Part shown: one piece after another, positions 34,471 through 46,018 of the stretch
How positions within the stretch are numbered: position 1 is the first letter of the stretch
Layout of the letters: every line of letters starts with the position of its first letter
Source: Orychophragmus violaceus
Lineage: Eukaryota; Streptophyta; Magnoliopsida; Brassicales; Brassicaceae
DNA length: 64,000 nucleotides
Reading direction: 5' to 3'
Assembly (NCBI GenBank): GCA_030180135.1
Contig: CM058233.1
Location: 62,454,500 to 62,518,499 of the forward strand
Notes under the pieces: model-generated
Databases searched by the model: none
The model's input: only the letters and a program-made list of their open reading frames with translations
Told to the model about the DNA's origin: nothing
Program-made: the position numbers and the translations under genes

Positions 34471-34776
34471 CTAATTATAATCCATCACAGGCAATTCAAG
34501 AACTCTTTCCGGGAAAAATCTAGCAAAACCAAATGCATGGATTGTGTAGAAACACAAATCACACATAGAAGAATCTTTAACATCCTCCTCCCAGTAATGA
34601 TACCACCCATTCACGCTTGTGCATCTACACCTGCTAATAGATCCATAATCAAAAGCACCTACTCGTTGCACGAACAAATCTGGTAAAGCTTCATTAGATC
34701 CCCAATAACGAACGTTTGAGGCATCAACTCGAGACCTCATCCGTCGATTTTGGAGAGGAGGCTGCTGCGAATCCAA
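34471..34776 (-). pseudogene. Fragment of a Cys-rich F-box-like family protein
   Basis: 101 codons. The C-terminal half has CRCTSVNGWYHYWEEDVKD then MCDLCFYTIHAFGFARFF, resembling the Cys-containing end of the F-box-like gene at 37.3-38.2 kb (GMCHLCFW). It appears to be a C-terminal fragment of the same Brassicaceae family. The ATG at 34776 may be fortuitous. The relationship is inferred from short similarity. Confidence 0.4.
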
Positions 34777-34841
34777 ACTTCAGCTACACGTCGGTTGTTA
34801 CGTCCTGATCTACCATTGATGGCTGTTCACCGCCGATTATA

Positions 34842-35279
34842 GTGACCACATATTTCGGACTAGCTTGTTTCTTAGAATTGTTCTATGTGAACCGCTCAAT
34901 GACACTCTTTTTGACATTCAGGAAGATATTTAGGAGAGAAGGAGATAACGGCAAGAAACAATCTGGTAAGATAGCTCACTGGGGAAGGTTCATGATGCCG
35001 GTTAGACTTTTTTGTAATACGTCTTCTTCTGGGAGTAGAGAATCTCCAGTAATGCTTGACAATGAGAATATGGAGACGCTAGAGTCGATGTCTTACAGGT
35101 GTCATGAACCTCAGGCCAATTCAGGTGATTCAGGGTTGATTTATCCGTTCAGCAAGTCATTCGTCAAGCAAGAACTGGTGGATAGTATTACCGAGCAGAG
35201 CTCACCACCTTCCTCGTATACAAAATGTCATGATGAACAATATCAGATTGAACACGGTGGAAAGCAACCTACGATGTAA
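34842..35279 (+). CDS. Unrecognised open frame, 145 aa
   Basis: Hydrophobic N-terminus (TYFGLACFLELFYVNRSMTLFLTF), then a basic stretch and a Ser/Glu-rich C-terminal half. I recognise no family. Codon structure is not clearly better than chance in AT-rich DNA, so this may not be a gene. Confidence 0.2.
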   Translation: MTTYFGLACFLELFYVNRSMTLFLTFRKIFRREGDNGKKQSGKIAHWGRFMMPVRLFCNTSSSGSRESPVMLDNENMETLESMSYRCHEPQANSGDSGLIYPFSKSFVKQELVDSITEQSSPPSSYTKCHDEQYQIEHGGKQPTM

Positions 35280-35280
35280 G

Positions 35281-35900
35281 TTACGCGAGTTTATGCGATT
35301 CACATTACAAACATCAACGTGGAAAGAAACCTATAATGGATAGCCCGGGAGGGAACACCGAATACTTTCCATTATTACTAGACATTATGGATACAAGACA
35401 CAGTCCAAGTTTTTTGTACAACGCGTCCTAGGTCATGTTATATAAGCCATTCGTATTTTATATTTTGATGTATCCACTCGTTTTAACAGTCCTTCGTATG
35501 GATGTGTCGTTATGTTTTTTATTCTGATTTTTTTTACATAACCACATTTTTTATTTTTATTCATTGGAGCCTTTGATGCGACATTCTTTTACCGAAATTG
35601 TAAAATAAACTAACAATATGATCTTTCATAAAAAGCTGCCCCAAGCTCGTTTTACAATGTCATCTTGTCAAGGCATGTGTAAGTAATTATTTTTACAAAC
35701 GTACCAATCTATATTGATGCTGACGACATGAACTGTATCAAATACTAAAGCCGAATTAATTTTCATTGATAAGCAAATTTCAATTTAAAACACAATGGAT
35801 ACAAAGACTCGTATACCATTTGTCCATGGATCCCTAATGTTATATATTTAAGTTTATAAGTAGGAGGATACTCAGTCGCTCTTAAATATTCTTTACAGTT
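35281..35900. other. AT-rich intergenic DNA
   Basis: No gene seen. It contains the first TATCCA/TGGATA hexamers of the enriched region (near 35338, 35391, 35473, 35796). Confidence 0.5.
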
Positions 35901-36490
35901 ATGAGCTTCACGTCTAAGTCAACTTGTTCGAGTTCTCAACAAGCATTACCTGCTAGGTCCATAGGCGCGGAAGTCCCAAAGATGTGTTGGTGTGGCAAAC
36001 ACATTGAAATAGGATATTGTACAACTCATACGAATCTTCATTGTAGGTGGTTCAAATGCCCGAAGGCTAACCGGGTTAGGCAAAACACATTGAAATAAGG
36101 ATTCACTCGTTTTTCTTAAAGTTTTAGATTGATAAGTTTTGATATAAGTATTTTTTTTCTTCAACCAGTACCCAAGTGAGGGCCACTTACGCGAGTGGGT
36201 GGATGACGCGATTATGAAAGAGGTTGATAAGCATGCCAAGTATGTTAAAAAAAAATACAAGATGACGTCAAAGTACTAGAAAAGTGGTCTGCTTTGGTTG
36301 GAGACGAATTAGCGATCAAGATGACAAGAAAGATCTCCATCGAGGCCGCGAGAAATAAAAATGTACCTTGCATTAGGAGGCATAGACAGTAGAAGATGAA
36401 CTTAACGCAATTCATTTGGGTCATCGCCGTGTCTATTTGTGCAGCCGCATGGACGTTTGGGCAGTTGAAGACACATCTTTATGATTGAAG
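35901..36490 (+). pseudogene. GRF-type zinc-finger protein with C-terminal membrane anchor, two exons, broken
   Basis: Exon 1 starts MSFTSKSTCSSSQQALPARS and carries the zinc-finger start PKMCWCGKHIEI and CRWFKCPKANR. A plausible intron runs from GTTAGG at about 36076 to an AG at about 36170. Exon 2 then reads in frame YPSEGHLREWVDDAIMKEVDKHAKYVKKK. A one-base change in the A-run near 36247-36255 breaks the frame. Past it come DDVKVLEKWSALVGDELAIKM, an in-frame stop near 36391, and a hydrophobic helix (LTQFIWVIAVSICAAAWTF) ending at about 36488. In this family the finger is followed by an acidic or coiled part and a tail anchor; function is unknown. Confidence 0.6.
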
Positions 36491-37270
36491 AACGAAATTT
36501 TAGCAGTAGACACGCACATGGGCTTATTCCATATGTTATACGGCCTTTGTTTATATTTTACCATATTTTTGTTTTTCCAGATCATCATGTATTGTACTAA
36601 TATGGTATGGATATACAATCAATATATCACGCTCCAGTAATAACCAAATTTTAGTTTCAAAACCTGTGTTTTAAATATATTCAAATGTACACTACTATTT
36701 AGGAGTAATTTCAATGTGTAACAAGTGTGGTATGTATCCATCTTAATAGCTTAACAATTAATTATCCATCATTTTAACATTATATTCTATTGTTGATTTG
36801 TGGCATCCATAATCGACCTTTTTCAATTAGCTTACACATTAATTTTAAATGGATATGAACCTTCTCAGTTCATATGTTCCACGAATTATCAAATGATGAT
36901 ATGTATAGACGTATATCCCACATAAGGTTAATTTGCCAATTTAAATTGTCCCAAAAAACTACAACCAATGGACTACTAACAAATATCCACTCGAAATATA
37001 GATATATCCACACTAACATATACAATATAACAAAAATAGTTAATATTAACTACCCCGATAGAATTATAGTATCTTTATAACTAAAAACTGCAAATATGAA
37101 TACACTTATATCTTCCCATTTCAAACTTAGTACATCAATTACGAGTATCTATCCATCCCATTTTTATCCAACTTAATGGATATCTCATGGATGGGAGTAT
37201 TAGGGTGTTTGTGTGATGCACTGAATTAAGTTGTGTGGAACATGAAATGTTGCGACGATTCATCATCTAT
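36491..37270. other. AT-rich non-coding DNA rich in TATCCA motifs
   Basis: No gene. TATCCA or its complement appears about ten times (for example 36730, 36764, 36849, 36983, 37008, 37145, 37167, 37175). Confidence 0.6.
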
Positions 37271-37327
37271 AAATAAGTTATGTCGACCAAAACGCTTTGT
37301 CCACACACAAAAAACACATCACCAAAG

Positions 37328-38233
37328 ATGAGTAGAGTAAATCCCCATCACGCCGCCCCTCCCTCTCTCAATCTTCTCGATTTGTCGGCCGGATTAAGAA
37401 GATCAATTTTGGCCAAAAATGCCAGCAAACACATTCCTGAGCATTTCAAAATTAGATCCGTATGCAGGACTCTTCATGATGACGCGGATCACGTGGAGGC
37501 ACTATTTCAGGTTGATCTTATTAAGACTCACCATGAGCATCAAGGGATACTCCAAATGGAACATGCCTGACTTGATACCAACAATTCAACTGCAGCGTTC
37601 TTGAAATCAATCTATGATTTCATGTACACGGACAGAAGAGTAGACGCCTTTGAACGCCTTAAACATTGTGTCGTCATTGGAATCAAGCTTGCTGTGTACT
37701 GCCACGCAGTGATCCACCGATCCATCCCATGGGTTGGATGCTGGTTCAACTATTCCTCTTCTCTCTCGCAGTGCTATCCGTGCGCTTAGGAGGTATGTCA
37801 GAGAGTTCCAGCGATTAAACTGACCTATCAACAGCTCTGACGATCTCGCCATGATAAGGGAGTTTGTTGACCAAGGAAGAATCGCAACATACCCTTGCAC
37901 CGTTCATCGCTATGGGCTTGACTTGCTTGACAAAAAATTAAAAGGTCATGGTATGTGCCATTTATGTTTCTGGAGTATCGAGACTTCAGTGTTCTTCTGG
38001 ATAATCCCTTGGACTTTCTTTAAGTTGATTGAGATCGGTGGCTGGGTGATAATGTGGAAGACGCAGGCGATTGGGGCGAAAATATTATGCAAGACGCTGG
38101 CGGTTTGGGAGACAAAAATGTTCAAGAGGCTGGCGGCTGGGGCGGTGCTAATGTGCAAAATTTCGGCGAGCGGGGCGGCTGTAATATGGAAAACTACATT
38201 CCTGCGATTTGGGGCGCTTCAAGTCGAACTTAA
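37328..38233 (+). pseudogene. F-box-like protein with Cys-rich segment and Gly-rich repeat tail, frame-shifted
   Basis: Three frames together make one protein. 37328-37570 is F-box-like (LNLLDLSAGLRRSILAKNASKHIPEHFKIRSVCRTLHDDADH). 37594-37740 carries FLKSIYDFMYTDRRVDAFERLKHC and AVYCHAVIHRSIPWVG. 37848-37975 carries MIREFVDQGRIATYPCTVHRYG and GMCHLCFW. Another frame (38042-38233) encodes imperfect 11-residue repeats of the type NVQDAGGWGD, ending SSRT and TAA. The order fits a Brassicaceae F-box-like family with a Cys-rich end. At least three frameshifts are present. F-box proteins select targets for ubiquitination; here only a relic remains. Confidence 0.6.
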
Positions 38234-40444
38234 ATTTTTTGTATAATTATTCTTAGTTATCTTTAATATATGTTTGGAATATCGTTTTTTGTTCTATCCA
38301 CACTATAATGTCTTCGGAATTACAAAACTATAAAACGTTTTCCTATCCACATTCTGATATATATTTGCTTTACTTAAGAAATTCAATCCTTCAATTAAAT
38401 GAATAGATAAATTAAATACCAAAAAACTTAATTGCGCAAAGACCAAATTGTCTATGAAACCATTAATCTTTTAGCCGTCAAATCATAGTTTAGAGATCCA
38501 AAGCCATCAATATGCACACGAACACATACATTTTCTTGTCTTTTATATTTAAACAAAATTGCTAAGTGTGTTTTTGGAATTTTTGGGAGTATTACTTATG
38601 ATTCATCCTCTTCCACACGAGCCTCTGTTGTAATGTATCCATCAGCGATTCAACCCCTGCCACACGCGCAAGTGTAGTAATGTATCCCACATACTCAAAA
38701 CAAAACAAAAATCCATATCCACTCTATGTAAACAGCCAAACATAATTTTGACTATCCTTATCCATCAGCAATTTTTCAAATAAATCCCATTTTAAACAGA
38801 CATATTTGGACTATTCCTATCCACCTCATTTAGACTCTACCGATTCGCAATGTCCAATCCATGCACATATTCATTAAAATTGACTAATATTTTATTAAAT
38901 TAAATTAATAAGAATAAAATTTTACACGTTCTCCTTTAGTTTATCAATGCTTTATGTGTCAGCCAGAGTGGTTGCGTCTTTTCGAAAATCTTGATCTTCA
39001 TTAGTCATTCATTTTATCCTTTTCCAATCAAACATGATTCCAAGAGATAGTTGTGATTCAATCCATTTAATTATAATTCGACCAGAATAAATATCCAACT
39101 TATTATTATTATCAATACATAGACACAACATGATTAATCATGTAACCTTTAGTGCTCATCTAAAATCCATGTATAATATTTATTATGGATATACCACTAA
39201 CACCATTGTTAATAACTATTATCTACATAGTTAGACGATGGTTTCTTTTGAAAAGATGTTTATATCCAATTTTTTCGATAGATGGGAATCATTAGTACTT
39301 AACACATTTTTCCATGTCGCACAGTCTCATAGACAAGGTGCCGTGATATAGTTAACTTTTCCTTACACCAGTTTATTAACTATCTATTAAGGTATCATAG
39401 GCCATCATTATTTTTTATGTAACTAAATTTATCACTTTTTAAAATTATAATTCCACAGCTCAAATTGCAAATATTATCTATTTAAACGTTGACTGGGATT
39501 TTTCTATTGCGATAGACAAATACTACAATCCATCCTAAACTGACACGACCGTACTTTATAATTGTACCAGTCTTTATGTAGAGACAAATATATATATAAC
39601 ACTGCTAATATGGCACAAGGAGCTATTTGGATTGTTCTTGGAACACCTCTTCTATACATACAAATTCTGCCTATATAGAAATACCCCACATAAATGTTCC
39701 TTTCCCCTTTATATTTTAACTATTGTTTGTTGTAAAAATATTGTTTATCAATACGACTGACAAATACTCATATCCATTCAAAATGACTGACAGAACACTA
39801 CCTATAAATACATCCACAGCCGCGTATGTACACAGATAGTTTGGAGATAGCGGGACACGACACAGTCAGTTTGGATGTTAGAGTAATGTGTACCATAGAT
39901 CACAAACAAATATTACATCAACATTATGAGAATGCATGGTGCGTCGAGTTTATCCAACTGTCACGACGTAGCACATGAGGTATATGGATGGTTTCAAGGA
40001 TACAAATAGGTATCCATAACACTAATGACTACATAATCAAAAATAAACGAGGTGAGATAAACATCATTCGAAAATCCTAAAAGATTTCAAGCCTCTGGAC
40101 AGTCTACTTACATCTTTGGAGGAAGATATTATCTATCCACGCAACTGTCATAACGTAGCATATGAGGTACATGGATGGTTATGGGGATACAAATATGTAT
40201 TCGTAACACTAACGACTACATAAGCAACTATATAACGAGTTCAGATAGACATCATCGACAAGCCTAACAGATTTCAAGCCTCTAGACAGTCTACCTAGAC
40301 TCTCAACATAGACATTACCCCATAATTAGACTTGCCTCTATACAGACTACATATCCTGTCTACATAGACATGACTCCATATAATGACTACATAAACAACC
40401 ACATAACAAGTTGAAATTAAAATATTTTGACAAGTCTAACGAAC
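38234..40444. other. Long AT-rich non-coding region dense in TATCCA motifs
   Basis: 2.2 kb without coding similarity. TATCCA or TGGATA recurs about 16 times, on both strands (for example 38296, 38344, 38636, 38711, 38759, 38818, 39088, 39184, 39266, 39773, 39950, 40011, 40136). It ends with a tandem repeat at 39950-40457. Confidence 0.65.
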
Positions 40445-40457
40445 TCAAGTCTCAGAG
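39950..40457. repeat. Tandem repeat, period about 190 bp, two copies and a third partial
   Basis: Copy 1 (about 39955-40112) and copy 2 (about 40144-40305) share ACTGTCA..ACGTAGCA.ATGAGGTA, ATGGATGGTT, GGATACAAATA, CTACATAA, and TTTCAAGCCTCT.GACAGTCTAC. A partial third copy (about 40383-40457) has AATGACTACATAAACAACCA and GACAAGTCTAACGA. It abuts the 3' end of the DUF1985 gene. Confidence 0.75.
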
Positions 40458-43280
40458 TCAATCATATGACCACTATTTGAAACTTCATCATTAGAGTAAT
40501 GAATTGTTAAAAAATTTAGGTGAAGCGTTTCCTGCCATTGGGGGTGTTGGCCAACAATCCAACCATCACATTCAACCAACTTTGAAAATGACATAACCAG
40601 ATCAACCTCTGCATCCGTTGGCATATGCCTAACATGCTTTCGTGGTGGAGAGGTGTCCTTAGTACAACATTTCTTCAGTTTTTTCCACTTGTTCCTCGGC
40701 AGGGATCCACTTCTTTTTTCGATGTCTCTTAGAGGGAGTTTTGACGTTTTTGTTCGAATCCAATAGGCTTCCAATGTCATCTGTCTCTTTTTCACATTGA
40801 TTCTTTTTAACATCATCGTTACCCCCTCTCTCTTCCATCACTCAATTCACCTTCTGATGCCTGGAACACAAAATAAATTAGATCCTACAAATGTATGGGA
40901 ACCCGCCCAAATTATTCAGTTTTAATTACCATTGATTGTTTTGTCGGCGTCTTAAGATCCTGTTCATCATTCACTTTTTCTTCGAAATCATTGTCCACAT
41001 ATTTTTCTATGGATAAGTCATCATTCGTTATAACATTCCCCTTCTTGTGGATAGTTTGCTGATAATGGGAATCCGATAATTAGTACACAATTTCTAAAAC
41101 ATCAATTATAAAGGAACGAAGGTAGTAAATGTAGATTGTACTTGTTTCTTTTCCTAACTTTGTGGATACCTCTTCATCTCTCGTTGTATGCTTATTAACG
41201 CCAGTTCTATCACCTTAACATTAATGTAAAGTTAACTTAAAATTTAATAAAATAATTCAAAACTCACACGACTGTATCCATAGATCACCTCTAGTTGATT
41301 CAAAGCATGCTATCTTCTCCCTTATTTTCTCCCATAGTTTTTAGGCATTCTGCCGCATGGATGAGGTTTTGTTCATCTTCATCCACCAATTCTTTACTAA
41401 TGGCTACGTCCTCCTTGCTACCAGGTAACTCTACACCAGTGGATAGATCGCTGGAAGGAACCATTGCTTCAGCTGGCTGAGTACAAAAGATGGGAACGTT
41501 GAACCGGTCAATGTTAAAATCATCGCCAAGATTCTTCTGATCGAAAGAAGATTCATCAACATCGGTGTTTGGGAGTTCAGACATAAAAACATTCACTTTA
41601 TCCCAGAAGTGCTCGTCATTGGCAAAAAAATTATCACCGTCTCCATTACTAACACTCCGAGAAGGTCTATCTTAAGAATTATTATTGTGCTGCTTGTTGA
41701 TGAACGGCAATGTGTTTCTTTTGCAGAAGGCGGTGTAGATGTCGCTTGCTAGGGACCTTACAAGACCGATTCGATAACCTTTGCTTCAGCCCTAGAATAT
41801 ATTCTTCTTGTTTTACCAGTTTCTCAGTCATTTTCATGATTTTCATACCTTTTTCTTGTTTTTCAGACATTTCCTTAATTTTTTTAATTACCCATGTATT
41901 AAATTTGTCATTGCTAACCGAGTCAGTCTCACTGTTGGTTATGTCATATGCTGCTTCAGACGCCCTTCTCTTCTTTTTACTCTCAACAAAGGGCTTAGAG
42001 ATGTGTTCAATAAGCCTCATAGAAGAGTGACCGCCCTGCCAGTTGGTTTTTTTAAAACTTGTGACCTTGCTCCAACAGATTTTTAAGGTATTGAACCTTC
42101 TTGTCTTTAATCTCATCACACCATCCCCCCTAGTTTTCCTCCAACGGAAGCTGTTCCGCTTTCAAATATGGCACCACACTCACCTTTTTAAATATAAATT
42201 TTGAAATTAGTAAATATTTTGCGGTGAGTATATATATGTGGATAGTTCGAGTATTCACTAACTTCAGGTTCGAACTCGATGTCAAGTACAGTCTCACTAC
42301 TAATCCAATTGTTCTTGGGGATATTTTAGACGTTGTCAGGTTCGAACTGGATGAAGTTAGACGTTGATCCATGGTCAGGCATTCTCTCCACCAATCCAGG
42401 AATACAACAAAAATCTAGTAATTGATATGCAAGTGGGAATCCATATACGACTTTTTGTTGTTGTTGCAGATGCGTCCTAAATGTCTTGATAAGATCATCG
42501 TCAGCCTTAACAGATCTCGTGTCAGGTTTCATTGAGTCGATTGTCTTCATTAAAAACTCACGACCCCATGGCTACCGTAAAAACAAGTCCACATCCCTAA
42601 GCATCTCGAGATAATATGGCGTCGCTAATGCATTTTGATGGCTACTAATAAGCACTCCATCCACAATGCATATCAAAGCAAGCTTCAGCCTTTTCGAACC
42701 AACCAACTTTGGATAATCAAGCATCTTAAGTTTGTCTGCTATCCTCGTCCATGTGTCCCCCTTTTTCCCACCTTTACCCACATCGCCAAACAACTCTTCC
42801 CAAACTGATTTTGATCCTTCAGGAGTTTTGTCTTCTCAGCAATCTCATATGGCTCAGGCCCCTCACAACAATTTAACCTTGTTATCATTCCAAACTTAAC
42901 TAGTGAGAGTCGCATAGGCTGCCCGGAAAAAACTGAAGTAAGGTCATATATTTTTTTTCGATATTAGTTGCCTCGCCAATAATCCTGGAATCATTTTCCC
43001 AGATATTGGACTCTGTTTGATTGGAAGCTTAAACAACCCTTCGAAACTGTAATCTCGAATGATCTCCCACTCTGGCGTAGACCTAATCTTCTTTCACACT
43101 TTGTTTAAAATATCCGGTTTCGAATATATATTCAATCGGTCTTCTGGGTAACGATCAGTCTAGTACAATCGTATGGGTAGTCTTTCTTCTGGTATGGTCT
43201 GCGATTCAAAACCTTAAGTGTATCTTAAGGTTTCCGCTGAAAGTAAAATTTGTCAATGGACGGCGAGACTATTAGCACCG
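40445..43280 (-). pseudogene. DUF1985-domain protein gene (VANC/Mutator-associated type), partly decayed
   Basis: Minus-strand coding in several exons. N-terminal DUF1985 (about 43200-42560) has TPEWEIIRDYSFEGLFKLPIKQS, DLTSVFSGQPMRLSLVKFGMITRLNC, GDTWTRIADKLKML and KRLKLALICIVDGVLISSHQ. PWGREF and LAYQLLDFCCIPGLVERMPD follow. Central Lys/Glu-rich coiled-coil sequence (about 42120-41680) has KIKEMSEKQEKGMKIMKMTEKL. An acidic part lies at 41596-41300. The C-terminus (40816-40445) has MPTDAEVDLVMSFSKLVECDGWIVGQHPQW. Stops and a likely frameshift are seen near 43100-42800. I see no Ulp1 protease catalytic domain. DUF1985 proteins are carried by Mutator-like transposons; protease-less ones include anti-silencing VANC factors (family knowledge). 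Confidence 0.65.
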
Positions 43281-43980
43281 GTGAAATTAAATTTAGTGTT
43301 TTGGAGGCTACCTATGGACGTTCATCCTCCTATATGCGCAAAACCTTCACAATGGTGAGTCGAATTTGTAATCTAAAGGAAGAAAACTACACAAAATTGG
43401 TTGTCTTGCCGCAATAATCCAGAGACTGTTCCTTGTTACAATGTATGTCTCGCCGAAATTATTTGGAAGAGAGAAAATGTGGTTTTCTTTGTAGAGATAT
43501 AAATAAACTATTATATTATTTTAATTCAAAAGCAAATTAACCATCGAAAAAGTGAAACCAAGTGAAACAAATTATCCAATATATTTACAAGTTAAAGTAA
43601 ATACACAATTTAAAATTGTATGGACATTTTCATCAAGGGACCAAATAATATGTTACTAAAATTTACAAAACTGACAACAAACATTAAAAAAATACTGAAC
43701 TGCACAAAAAAAGTTAAAGATACACTCACTCCAACGGTCTCTCATTTCTTTATTTATTATTTATTTTATAGACAATGATAAAACTCGGAAAAGAGGTAAA
43801 AATACATGCGAAAACAAAGACTTTGATAGGTTTATAGCAGCAAAGTAAAAGTTTTGCAGAATACAAAGAATCACAACAAAGAGAAATCCTTTTCCAAATG
43901 GAAAAATAACAAACATAAACTGGTCTGATCACATCCCACATTCTCAAAGTACATAGATCATTCTCAATCTACATGTGTTT
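43281..43980. other. AT-rich DNA without recognisable genes
   Basis: Only short chance frames. It may include the 5' flank of the DUF1985 gene. Confidence 0.5.
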
Positions 43981-43984
43981 GATG

Positions 43985-44235
43985 AGGAGCCTCTCCTTCT
44001 CTAACACCTTCTTGAATTCTTCAATATTAGAAGCTCTTCCACAACTTAGAGTCTTCATCAAAAACACCAAGCGAAAGCTGTGATAATGCTGAACGCAGAT
44101 TAGTGTCTTTCTCTACTATTTTGCTATCATCTGGACATTCATCAAGCTCATAGGCTGAACTCTGAAGCTTCAACCAACCAAATGGAAGCGCACTCTCATT
44201 AAGAGATTAAACCATAAGAACCATTCATTCGCTAA
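43985..44235 (-). pseudogene. Unrecognised gene fragment
   Basis: The minus strand reads [23 protein letters not shown], then [35 protein letters not shown], followed by stops. The composition looks like real protein rather than random AT-rich sequence, but I do not recognise the family. Confidence 0.35.
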
Positions 44236-44469
44236 TAGAAAGGGAAACTACTGATATCACCTAAAGATGAAAGATTACGGTTTCCATAGCTCGAGAAAGT
44301 GAAAACACCTCTTCTTCCGTTATGCTACAGACAAGAGAAAAGAGAGCCAGAGAACGAGTGAAGGCAAGAGATCCCACATTTGAGAACAAAATGATATTAA
44401 TCATTAGCATCCCACAGTAAAATGAATTCTTATATACTACCATTTAAAAGAAACTAATTGAGCATTCAA

Positions 44470-44770
44470 ATACAAACCTTTCTATCTATCTCTGAAATGC
44501 AGCATTAGAAGCTGTCTCATTAGTGAAGTTGACAAATCCAAAACCCCTTGACCTTCCTGTTTCTCTATCAACGATGAATTAAGCTGCGCAACAATTAAAA
44601 ACAATTAACTTTTGTTTATCACAAAAATCAAAATACCATACAATCTTTCTAAACGTAACATGATTTTTCAATGTTTGAACCATTACTTACCATAGATCAC
44701 TTCACCGAAGTTAGAAATAGCCTCTCTCAAGGATTGGTCATCAGTTCCCCATGAGAAACCTGAAACAATC
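44470..44770 (-). pseudogene. RRM fragment of a glycine-rich RNA-binding protein
   Basis: Two exon pieces on the minus strand. 44770-44695 reads VSGFSWGTDDQSLREAISNFGEVIYG. After an intron-like gap, about 44575-44485 reads FIVDRETGRSRGFGFVNFTNETASNAAFQR and stops. The RNP1 motif RGFGFVNF is intact. The N-terminus with RNP2, the end of the RRM and the glycine-rich tail are missing. It matches the GR-RBP/GRP family of plant RNA-binding proteins, many of which act in mitochondria or cold response. Confidence 0.7.
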
Positions 44771-44796
44771 AATATCATATTTATATTAATTGGGAA

Positions 44797-45050
44797 CACT
44801 ACAAAAAAACAAGCTTTTTGCGACTACGAGTTGCGACTAATTTTAGAGTCGCTAAATTTTACGACTAATTACCGACTTAGTTGCGACTGATTTTGAGACT
44901 AATAGAAAGTAGTCTTCATTCGGTCGCTAAATTGCAACCAAAATATTTAGTCATTAATTAGTCGCTAAATTAGTGACCATTTAGTGACTAAATTCGGCTA
45001 GTTGCTAGGTAGTTGCCTTTTAGTCATAAAAAACTGGTACAAACACAAGT
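44797..45050 (+). mobile_element. CACTA-like element end with GTCGCTAAATT subterminal repeats
   Basis: Begins CACTACAAAAAAACAAGC, a canonical CACTA terminus. Many copies of TTGCGACTAATTTT and GTCGCTAAATT in both orientations follow up to about 45150. The far end is not identified; the solo LTR at 45274 lies downstream. Confidence 0.65.
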
Positions 45051-45273
45051 TTTTATCGTTTTGAGTTAGGTATACCTAATTTTTACGATTTTATTGGTAA
45101 TCGCCAAATAAGTCGCAAGTTAGTCGCAAATCAGTCGCTAAAACAATAACAAATTAACACTCCAAACAAACCCTAAATCAAACCTTAAACCCTAAATTAT
45201 AAACAAAAATCTAGTTACTAAAACTTTAATTACTTTAGTATATCTAAAACTAAGATTCAATATTTGTATAAAC

Positions 45274-46018
45274 TGTTGGAAATTCATACCGGTTATAAAA
45301 CAATTTTAAAATCAACCTATGAATTTACTAGCCAGGAATTCATGCAAATACTGAAATAAATCTAGATCTAGAATCTCGAATATACCTGGATGTTTTGCAG
45401 CGGAATAAAAACGAGGCGATTCAAAATTTTCTTAACACTCCAAACGTCGTGCCTCTACCGGTATCCACACGCACACAAACTGGATCGCAACGGGATGCTA
45501 GTGCCGTGAGATCTAATCTCAACTAATTATGGTTTCTTAGAAAGTCTCTCTGATTTATTTTGTTCGGCGACTACTAAGTTTGATTCAATAATCAAACACA
45601 TATATATGTGTTTACTCACGTAATTAACCTAACAATTAGGTTGTCAATGGGCTAACCCCAAATCATATCATTAACATATATATACTTGTACTAATATATA
45701 TGTTAATAATTACGTGTGTACTTTATATATATATATATATATATATTTATTTCTTTATTATATATATCACATATATATATAACATATTATATATCATATA
45801 TATAATACTATATATTAAACTCCATCATATTTATAATCCAGTTTGTTTAGGTGTGTGACCCTGTAGGATCGTACAATATTAGCAATAGATTCTCAATCTA
45901 TAAATTATAAGCGGTTTCTAGAAAAACATTATAACCACCTAATATTATACGATTGCCGAACCTCGACATTACGACTCTAACAAGAGTAAGTACAATTGAT
46001 TTCAGGACATTCCCAACA
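45274..46018 (-). repeat. Solo copia LTR with TSD TAAAC (same family as element J)
   Basis: 745 bp, TGTTGG...CCAACA ends, flanked by TAAAC at 45269-45273 and 46019-46023. No internal sequence adjoins it. It is full length, unlike the two LTR pieces of J. By eye it differs from J's right LTR at about ten sites in the shared 440 bp. It contains a (TA)n microsatellite near 45728-45748. Confidence 0.88.
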
